From the NCBI GenBank assembly GCA_022778745.1, contig JALFSR010000002.1:1-64000 (forward strand): 64,000 nt of DNA, written 5' to 3'. Each line of letters starts with the position of its first letter. The stretch's first letter is position 1. Under the pieces are notes generated by a model. The model was not told the DNA's origin. It saw only the letters and a list, made by a program, of their open reading frames with translations, and ran no database searches. Positions 56,632-64,000 of the stretch are shown in pieces. The stretch is from Clostridiales bacterium. GTDB taxonomy: Bacteria > Bacillota > Clostridia > Lachnospirales > Lachnospiraceae. The position numbers and the translations under genes are program-made.

Positions 56632-59600
56632 ATGGAAAAAAGCAGAATCCGACCAGTGAAATCAGGGAAGAGCATTCGTATGAGCTATTCCAGGCAAAAA
56701 GAAGTATTAGACATGCCAAACCTGATTGCAATCCAGAAAGATTCCTATCAGTGGTTTTTGGATGAGGGATTAAAGGAAGTATTTGAAGATATCTCTCCAA
56801 TCGCTGATTATAGTGGACATTTAAGTTTGGAATTCGGTGGCTTCAGACTTTGTACTGATGAAATAAAGTACACAATTGAAGAGTGCAAAGAAAGAGATGC
56901 AACCTATGCTGCACCGCTGAAGGTTAAAGTAAAGCTTTATAATAAAGAAAAAGACGAAATTAAAGATCATGAAATTTTTATGGGTGATCTTCCATTAATG
57001 ACCGATACAGGTTCTTTTGTTATCAATGGTGCAGAACGAGTTATTGTAAGCCAGCTGGTTCGTTCCCCTGGTATCTATTATACAATTGCTCATGACAAGA
57101 TTGGTAAGAGACTGTTTTCCTCACAGGTAATTCCAAACCGTGGTGCATGGTTAGAATACGACACAGATTCCAATGACATTTTCTTTGTGCGTGTAGACCG
57201 TACTCGTAAAGTACCAGTTACCGTATTGATTCGTGCTCTTGGATGGGGAACAAACCAGGAAATTATAGATTTGTTCGGAGAAGAACCAAAAATTCTTGCA
57301 AGTATTCAAAAAGATACATCTGATAACTATCAGGATGGTTTGTTAGAATTATACAAGAAGATTCGTCCAGGTGAACCATTATCTGTAGACAGCGCAGCGA
57401 GCTTGCTGAACAGTATGTTCTTTGATCCAAGACGTTATGATTTGGCAAAGGTAGGACGTTATAAATTTAATAAAAAACTTCATTTTAAGAACCGTCTAAA
57501 CGGACATGTTCTTGCAGAAGATGTTGTGGATACTGAGACAGGAGAAATTATTGCAGAAGCAGGTACGGTATTAAACCGTGAATCTGCAACTGTGCTCCAG
57601 AATGCAGCTGTTCCATATGTTATGATTCAGACAGAAGAACGTGTTGTAAAAGTAATTTCAAACTTGATGGTTGATGCAGCAGAATATCTGGAATTTGATC
57701 CAGCAGAGGCAGGCATCCACGAATTAGTATTCTATCCTCTGTTAAAGCAGATATTAGAAGAAAATGAGACAGAAGAAGAGATCAAAGCTGCTATTCACAA
57801 AAATATGGCAGAATTGATTCCAAAACATATTACAAAAGAAGATATCATTGGATCTATCAATTATTGTCTCCATTTAGAGTATGGTATTGGTACAAATGAT
57901 GATATCGACCATTTAGGAAACCGTCGTATTCGTGCAGTTGGTGAGCTGCTTCAGAATCAGTATCGTATCGGTCTTTCCAGAATGGAACGTGTTGTAAGAG
58001 AACGTATGACAACACAGGACGTAGAAGGTATCACACCTCAGTCTTTAATTAATATTAAGCCAGTAACGGCAGCAGTAAAGGAATTTTTTGGAAGTTCTCA
58101 GTTATCACAGTTCATGGATCAAAATAATCCATTGTCTGAACTGACACATAAGAGACGTCTTTCTGCATTGGGACCAGGTGGTCTTTCCAGAGATCGTGCC
58201 GGATTCGAGGTTCGAGACGTTCACTACTCCCATTATGGAAGAATGTGTCCAATTGAGACACCAGAAGGTCCTAACATCGGTTTGATCAACTCTTTGGCTA
58301 CGTATGCAAGAGTAAATCCTTATGGATTTGTAGAAGCACCTTATCGTAAAGTAGATAAGACCGATCCAAAGAATCCAGTTGTAACGGATGAAGTTGTTTA
58401 TATGACAGCGGATGAAGAAGATGATTATGTAGTTGCACAGGCGAATGAGCCATTGGATGCAGAAGGTCATTTTATTCATAATAATGTATCTGGTCGTTTC
58501 CGTGAAGAAACTTCCGAATTTGAAAAGAAGCAGATCGACTACATGGACGTATCTCCAAAGATGGTATTCTCTGTAGCGACATCAATGATTCCATTCCTTG
58601 AAAATGATGATGCGAACCGTGCGCTGATGGGTTCCAACATGCAGCGTCAGGCAGTACCGCTTATGCTGACAGAAGCTCCAGTAGTTGGAACAGGTATGGA
58701 AGATAAGACAGCAGTAGATTCTGGTGTGTGTGTTGTCGCAAAGCATGATGGTATTGTAGAGCGTTCTGCATCAAAGGAAATCATTGTAAAATGCGATGAT
58801 GGAACAAAAGATAAATACTGCTTAACGAAGTTTGCAAGAAGTAACCAGAGTAACTGTTATAATCAGAAGCCAATCGTGTTCAAGGGAGAACGTGTAAAGG
58901 CAGGTCAGGTAATCGCAGATGGTCCTTCTACTTCTCAAGGTGAGATCGCTCTTGGTAAGAATCCACTGATCGGTTTCATGACATGGGAAGGTTATAACTA
59001 CGAAGATGCAGTATTGTTAAGTGAACGTCTTGTACAAGAAGATGTTTATACATCAATTCATATTGAAGAATACGAAGCAGAAGCAAGAGACACAAAGCTT
59101 GGACCAGAAGAAATTACAAGAGATGTTCCAGGTGTTGGTGATGATGCATTAAAAGATCTCGATGAGAGAGGTATTATTCGTGTCGGTGCAGAAGTTCGTG
59201 CAGGAGATATTTTAGTCGGTAAAGTTACTCCAAAGGGAGAAACCGAACTGACAGCCGAAGAACGTTTACTCCGTGCAATTTTTGGTGAAAAAGCAAGAGA
59301 AGTCCGTGATACTTCCTTGAAAGTACCTCATGGTGCATATGGTATTATTGTAGATGCAAAAGTGTTTACGAGAGCAAATAGTGATGAACTATCCCCAGGT
59401 GTTAATGAGACAGTACGTATTTATATCGCTCAGAAGCGTAAGATTTCTGTTGGTGATAAGATGGCTGGTCGTCATGGTAATAAGGGTGTTGTCTCCAGAG
59501 TACTTCCGGTAGAAGATATGCCATTCTTGCCAAATGGTCGTCCTCTGGATATCGTATTGAACCCTCTTGGTGTGCCTTCTCGTATGAATATCGGACAGGT

Positions 59601-60480
59601 ATTGGAAATTCATTTAAGTCTTGCTGCTAAGGCACTTGGATTTAATATTGCAACACCAGTATTCGATGGTGCAAACGAAGTTGATATCATGGATACACTG
59701 GATCTTGCAAATGATTATGTAAATACATCTTGGGAAGATTTCCAAGAAAAATATAAAGATATTTTGAAGCCAGAAGTGATGGAATATTTGGGAGAACATT
59801 TAGATCATAGGGAGTTATGGAAAGGTGTTCCGATTTCCAGAGATGGTAAGGTACGACTTCGTGACGGACGTACGGGAGAATATTTTGACAGCCCTGTTAC
59901 AATCGGACACATGCATTACCTCAAACTCCACCACTTAGTTGATGATAAGATTCATGCTCGTTCCACTGGTCCTTACTCCTTAGTAACACAGCAGCCACTC
60001 GGTGGTAAGGCACAGTTTGGTGGACAGAGATTTGGAGAAATGGAAGTTTGGGCTCTTGAAGCATATGGTGCTTCCTACACGTTACAGGAAATCTTAACAG
60101 TAAAATCTGATGATGTTGTTGGACGTGTAAAGACTTATGAGGCAATTATCAAGGGCGAAAATATTCCGGAACCGGGTATTCCAGAATCCTTCAAGGTATT
60201 GTTAAAAGAATTACAGTCACTTGGACTTGATGTTAGAGTGCTTCGTGATGACAATACAGAAGTTGAGATCATGGAAAATGTAGATTATGGTAATACTGAT
60301 TTCCGCTCCATTATGGAAGGCGATGACCGCCATTATAATGATGATGAATTCGGTGCTTATGGTTATACAAAGCAAGAAGTATCGGATGGTGAATTCGTTA
60401 ATATCGATGATGAAGATGACGACGATGATATATTAGATTTCGATGATGATTTTGATGATGACGATTACACCGAGGAATAA
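56632..60480 (+). CDS. rpoB: DNA-directed RNA polymerase subunit beta
   Basis: Full-length RpoB; start at 56632. Confidence 0.98.
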   Translation: MEKSRIRPVKSGKSIRMSYSRQKEVLDMPNLIAIQKDSYQWFLDEGLKEVFEDISPIADYSGHLSLEFGGFRLCTDEIKYTIEECKERDATYAAPLKVKVKLYNKEKDEIKDHEIFMGDLPLMTDTGSFVINGAERVIVSQLVRSPGIYYTIAHDKIGKRLFSSQVIPNRGAWLEYDTDSNDIFFVRVDRTRKVPVTVLIRALGWGTNQEIIDLFGEEPKILASIQKDTSDNYQDGLLELYKKIRPGEPLSVDSAASLLNSMFFDPRRYDLAKVGRYKFNKKLHFKNRLNGHVLAEDVVDTETGEIIAEAGTVLNRESATVLQNAAVPYVMIQTEERVVKVISNLMVDAAEYLEFDPAEAGIHELVFYPLLKQILEENETEEEIKAAIHKNMAELIPKHITKEDIIGSINYCLHLEYGIGTNDDIDHLGNRRIRAVGELLQNQYRIGLSRMERVVRERMTTQDVEGITPQSLINIKPVTAAVKEFFGSSQLSQFMDQNNPLSELTHKRRLSALGPGGLSRDRAGFEVRDVHYSHYGRMCPIETPEGPNIGLINSLATYARVNPYGFVEAPYRKVDKTDPKNPVVTDEVVYMTADEEDDYVVAQANEPLDAEGHFIHNNVSGRFREETSEFEKKQIDYMDVSPKMVFSVATSMIPFLENDDANRALMGSNMQRQAVPLMLTEAPVVGTGMEDKTAVDSGVCVVAKHDGIVERSASKEIIVKCDDGTKDKYCLTKFARSNQSNCYNQKPIVFKGERVKAGQVIADGPSTSQGEIALGKNPLIGFMTWEGYNYEDAVLLSERLVQEDVYTSIHIEEYEAEARDTKLGPEEITRDVPGVGDDALKDLDERGIIRVGAEVRAGDILVGKVTPKGETELTAEERLLRAIFGEKAREVRDTSLKVPHGAYGIIVDAKVFTRANSDELSPGVNETVRIYIAQKRKISVGDKMAGRHGNKGVVSRVLPVEDMPFLPNGRPLDIVLNPLGVPSRMNIGQVLEIHLSLAAKALGFNIATPVFDGANEVDIMDTLDLANDYVNTSWEDFQEKYKDILKPEVMEYLGEHLDHRELWKGVPISRDGKVRLRDGRTGEYFDSPVTIGHMHYLKLHHLVDDKIHARSTGPYSLVTQQPLGGKAQFGGQRFGEMEVWALEAYGASYTLQEILTVKSDDVVGRVKTYEAIIKGENIPEPGIPESFKVLLKELQSLGLDVRVLRDDNTEVEIMENVDYGNTDFRSIMEGDDRHYNDDEFGAYGYTKQEVSDGEFVNIDDEDDDDDILDFDDDFDDDDYTEE

Positions 60481-60498
60481 TAGAAGGGAGAGCCACAC

Positions 60499-63400
60499 AT
60501 GCCTGAAACAAATAATGAAACCTATCAGCCAATGACATTTGATGCAATTAAGATTGGTTTGGCTTCACCGGAAAAGATCAGAGAATGGTCAAGAGGCGCG
60601 GTAACAAAGCCAGAGACCATCAATTATAGAACATTAAAACCAGAAAAGGACGGTTTGTTCTGTGAGCGTATTTTTGGACCACAGAAAGACTGGGAGTGTC
60701 ACTGTGGTAAATACAAAAAAATTCGCTATAAAGGTGTAGTTTGTGACCGCTGTGGCGTAGAAGTTACAAAGTCTAACGTTCGTAGAGAGCGTATGGGACA
60801 TATTGAACTGGCAGCCCCAGTGTCTCATATTTGGTATTTCAAGGGAATTCCTAGCCGTATGGGTCTTGTTCTTGATGTATCACCAAGAACATTGGATAAG
60901 GTACTGTATTTCGCTTCTTATATTGTATTAGATGAAGGAAATACAAATCTTTCCTATAAGCAGGTTCTTTCAGAAAAAGAATATCGCGATGCAGTAGAAG
61001 AATGGGGCGAGGGTGCATTCCGTGTTGGTATGGGTGCAGAAGCAATCAAGGAACTGCTGTCAGCGATTGATTTAGAGCAGGATTCTTTAGAACTTAGAAC
61101 AGCATTGAAAGATGCTTCTGGTCAGAAAAGAGCTCGTATTATTAAAAGATTAGAGGTTGTGGAAGCATTCCGTGCTTCCGGCAACCGCCCAGAGTGGATG
61201 ATTTTGGATGCAATTCCAGTTATTCCACCAGATTTACGTCCAATGGTACAATTGGATGGTGGTCGTTTTGCGACATCAGACTTAAATGATCTCTATCGCA
61301 GAATTATTAACCGTAATAATCGTCTGGCACGTTTATTAGAGTTAGGTGCACCAGATATCATTGTTCGTAACGAAAAGCGTATGCTTCAGGAGGCAGTTGA
61401 TGCATTAATTGATAACGGAAGAAGAGGACGTCCAGTGACAGGCCCTGGAAACCGTGCATTAAAGTCTCTTTCCGATATGTTAAAAGGTAAGCAAGGACGT
61501 TTCCGTCAGAACTTACTTGGTAAGCGTGTTGACTATTCTGGACGTTCTGTAATTGTAGTAGGACCAGAATTAAAGATTTATCAATGCGGTCTTCCAAAAG
61601 AAATGGCAATCGAATTATTTAAGCCATTTGTTATGAAAGAGTTAGTTGCAAATGGTACAGCGCATAATATTAAGAGTGCAAAGAAGATGGTAGAACGTCT
61701 CCAGACAGAAGTTTGGGATGTATTGGAAGATGTTATTAAAGAACATCCAGTTATGTTAAACCGTGCTCCTACACTGCATAGACTTGGTATTCAGGCGTTC
61801 GAGCCAATTCTTGTAGAAGGTAAGGCAATTAAGCTTCATCCACTCGTTTGTACAGCGTTCAATGCGGACTTTGATGGTGACCAGATGGCTGTGCATTTAC
61901 CACTTTCTGTAGAAGCACAGGCAGAATGCCGTTTCCTTCTCTTATCACCAAACAACTTACTGAAGCCATCCGATGGTGGTCCAGTAGCCGTTCCTTCTCA
62001 GGATATGGTACTTGGTATTTACTATCTGACACAGGAAAGACCTGGTGTAAAAGGCGAAGGCAAGTTCTTTAAGAATGTAAATGAAGCAATTCTTGCTTAT
62101 GAAAACGAAGTAATTACACTGCATTCTAAGATTAAAGTGCGTGTGACAAAGGAAATGCCAGATAGAAGAACATTGTCTGGTATTGTGGAATCTACATTAG
62201 GACGATTTATTTTTAATGAGATTATTCCACAGGATCTTGGATTTGTTGACCGTACAATTCCTGGTAATGAATTAGTGCCAGAAGTAGATTTCTTAGTTGG
62301 TAAGAAACAGTTAAAGCAAATCTTAGAGAAAGTTATTAATACACATGGTGCAACTGCTACAGCAGAAGTATTGGATGCAGTTAAGGCAATGGGTTACAAA
62401 TATTCAACACGTGCAGCGATGACGGTATCCATTTCTGATATGACGGTACCTCCTCAGAAGCCAGAATTAATTAAGAAGGCACAGGATACAGTAGACTTAA
62501 TTGCAAAGAACTTCAAGCGTGGTTTCATCACAGAAGAAGAACGTTACAAAGAAGTAATTCAGACATGGCAGGAGACTGATAATATATTGACAAAGGCACT
62601 GCTTGATGGTTTGGATAAATATAACAATATTTATATGATGGCTGACTCTGGTGCCCGTGGTTCCGATAAGCAGATTAAGCAGTTAGCTGGTATGCGTGGT
62701 TTGATGGCCGATACAACAGGTCATACAATCGAACTTCCTATTAAGTCTAATTTCCGTGAAGGTCTGGATGTATTGGAGTACTTTATCTCTGCACATGGTG
62801 CTCGTAAAGGTCTGTCCGATACAGCACTTCGTACAGCCGACTCTGGTTATTTGACAAGACGTTTGGTAGATGTTTCTCAGGATGTTATTATCCGTGAAGT
62901 AGACTGCTGTGAAGGAAAAGAAATTCCTTATATGGAAATTAAGGCATTTGCAGACGGTCAGGAAACAATTGAAAGCTTACAAGATCGTCTGACAGGTCGT
63001 TTCATTGCAGAGACAATTACGGATCCAGATACAGGTGAAGTTGTAATTAAAGCAAATCATATGGTAACACCAAAGCGTGCTGCTGCGATTATGAAAGTAT
63101 TGGATAAGCTTGGAAGAAATTCCGTAAAGATCCGTACTGTATTGAGCTGTAAGTCTCATATTGGTGTTTGTGCGAAATGTTATGGTTCTAACATGGCAAC
63201 TGGTCAATCTGTACAGGTTGGTGAAGCAGTTGGTATTATCGCTGCACAATCCATCGGTGAACCTGGTACACAGCTTACAATGAGAACATTCCATACAGGT
63301 GGTGTTGCCGGCGGTGATATCACACAGGGTCTTCCTCGTGTCGAGGAACTTTTTGAGGCACGTAAACCAAAGGGTCTTGCAATTATTACAGAATTTGGCG

Positions 63401-64000
63401 GCGTTGCTACAATTAAAGATACAAAGAAGAAGAGAGAAATTATTATTACTGATCCACAGACTGGTAATTCTAAGACATATTTGATTCCTTACGGTTCCCG
63501 TATTAAGATTCAGGATGGTGCCGTACTCGATGCTGGTGATGAACTGACAGAAGGTAGTGTAAATCCACATGATATTCTGAAGATCAAAGGCGTTCGTGCT
63601 GTACAGGATTATATGATCCAAGAAGTACAGCGTGTATACCGTCTCCAGGGTGTAGAAATCAACGATAAGCATATCGAAGTAATTGTACGCCAGATGTTAA
63701 AGAAGATACGTGTAGAAGAAAGCGGCGACGGAGATGTACTTCCAGGCGTATCAATGGATGTCTTAGACTTCAATGATATGAACGATAAGTTAATCAGCGA
63801 AGGTAAGAAACCAGCAGAAGGAAAGCAGGTAATGCTTGGTATTACGAAGGCTTCTCTTGCAACAGATTCCTTCTTATCTGCAGCATCTTTCCAGGAAACA
63901 ACAAAGGTTCTGACAGAAGCTGCAATTAATGGTAAAGTAGATAAGTTGATTGGTCTGAAAGAAAATGTAATTATTGGTAAGTTAATTCCAGCAGGTACTG
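60499..64000 (+). CDS. rpoC: DNA-directed RNA polymerase subunit beta' (partial, runs off the window)
   Basis: ATG 60499: [31 protein letters not shown]...; [12 protein letters not shown] present; absent from the ORF track because no stop occurs in the window. Confidence 0.97.
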   Translation, partial: MPETNNETYQPMTFDAIKIGLASPEKIREWSRGAVTKPETINYRTLKPEKDGLFCERIFGPQKDWECHCGKYKKIRYKGVVCDRCGVEVTKSNVRRERMGHIELAAPVSHIWYFKGIPSRMGLVLDVSPRTLDKVLYFASYIVLDEGNTNLSYKQVLSEKEYRDAVEEWGEGAFRVGMGAEAIKELLSAIDLEQDSLELRTALKDASGQKRARIIKRLEVVEAFRASGNRPEWMILDAIPVIPPDLRPMVQLDGGRFATSDLNDLYRRIINRNNRLARLLELGAPDIIVRNEKRMLQEAVDALIDNGRRGRPVTGPGNRALKSLSDMLKGKQGRFRQNLLGKRVDYSGRSVIVVGPELKIYQCGLPKEMAIELFKPFVMKELVANGTAHNIKSAKKMVERLQTEVWDVLEDVIKEHPVMLNRAPTLHRLGIQAFEPILVEGKAIKLHPLVCTAFNADFDGDQMAVHLPLSVEAQAECRFLLLSPNNLLKPSDGGPVAVPSQDMVLGIYYLTQERPGVKGEGKFFKNVNEAILAYENEVITLHSKIKVRVTKEMPDRRTLSGIVESTLGRFIFNEIIPQDLGFVDRTIPGNELVPEVDFLVGKKQLKQILEKVINTHGATATAEVLDAVKAMGYKYSTRAAMTVSISDMTVPPQKPELIKKAQDTVDLIAKNFKRGFITEEERYKEVIQTWQETDNILTKALLDGLDKYNNIYMMADSGARGSDKQIKQLAGMRGLMADTTGHTIELPIKSNFREGLDVLEYFISAHGARKGLSDTALRTADSGYLTRRLVDVSQDVIIREVDCCEGKEIPYMEIKAFADGQETIESLQDRLTGRFIAETITDPDTGEVVIKANHMVTPKRAAAIMKVLDKLGRNSVKIRTVLSCKSHIGVCAKCYGSNMATGQSVQVGEAVGIIAAQSIGEPGTQLTMRTFHTGGVAGGDITQGLPRVEELFEARKPKGLAIITEFGGVATIKDTKKKREIIITDPQTGNSKTYLIPYGSRIKIQDGAVLDAGDELTEGSVNPHDILKIKGVRAVQDYMIQEVQRVYRLQGVEINDKHIEVIVRQMLKKIRVEESGDGDVLPGVSMDVLDFNDMNDKLISEGKKPAEGKQVMLGITKASLATDSFLSAASFQETTKVLTEAAINGKVDKLIGLKENVIIGKLIPAGT

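Noticed and set aside
62977-63672. 231-aa minus-strand ORF
   Set aside because: Antisense to rpoC, which is clearly coding across the interval.

Overview
64 kb window of low-GC Firmicutes-type chromosome. It is probably a Lachnospiraceae-like Clostridium relative, inferred from the SCIFF/ranthipeptide locus, the HydE/HydG/HydF set and the overall gene content. From left to right it contains: (i) a decayed IS3-family nest at 1-2.4 kb; (ii) housekeeping genes (Hsp33, cold-shock protein, Rrf2 regulator, PHP phosphatase, Na/Pi cotransporter, the gap-pgk-tpiA-gpmI glycolytic run, malQ, pncB, rpoD, queH); (iii) a Crh-like HPr paralogue lacking His15, preceded by a perfect cre match and followed by a LytTR regulator; (iv) an RND permease with a ~320 aa coiled-coil insertion, whose stop codon lies inside the target-site duplication of a 188-bp MITE-like element (14-bp perfect TIRs, 8-bp TSD); (v) a SCIFF precursor peptide, absent from the supplied ORF track, with its radical-SAM maturase, next to secDF-tgt-yajC; (vi) a [FeFe]-hydrogenase maturation operon without a hydrogenase gene in the window; (vii) a surface-glycan cassette whose gene order matches a CDP-3,6-dideoxyhexose / yersiniose-type branched-sugar pathway (ddhA-ddhB-ddhC-yerE-yerF-like), coupled to a GtrB-like polyprenyl-phosphate glycosyltransferase, LicD, a flippase and a GT-C-like membrane protein; (viii) rpoB and partial rpoC. 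The strongest novelty candidates are the glycan cassette, the MITE-like element, a second ~200-bp intergenic element at 3.76-3.97 kb, a recurrent intergenic hairpin motif, and promoter-proximal hairpins upstream of rfbF and rpoD. No tRNA, rRNA or CRISPR array was recognised. All family calls come from reading the translations; no database search was run.
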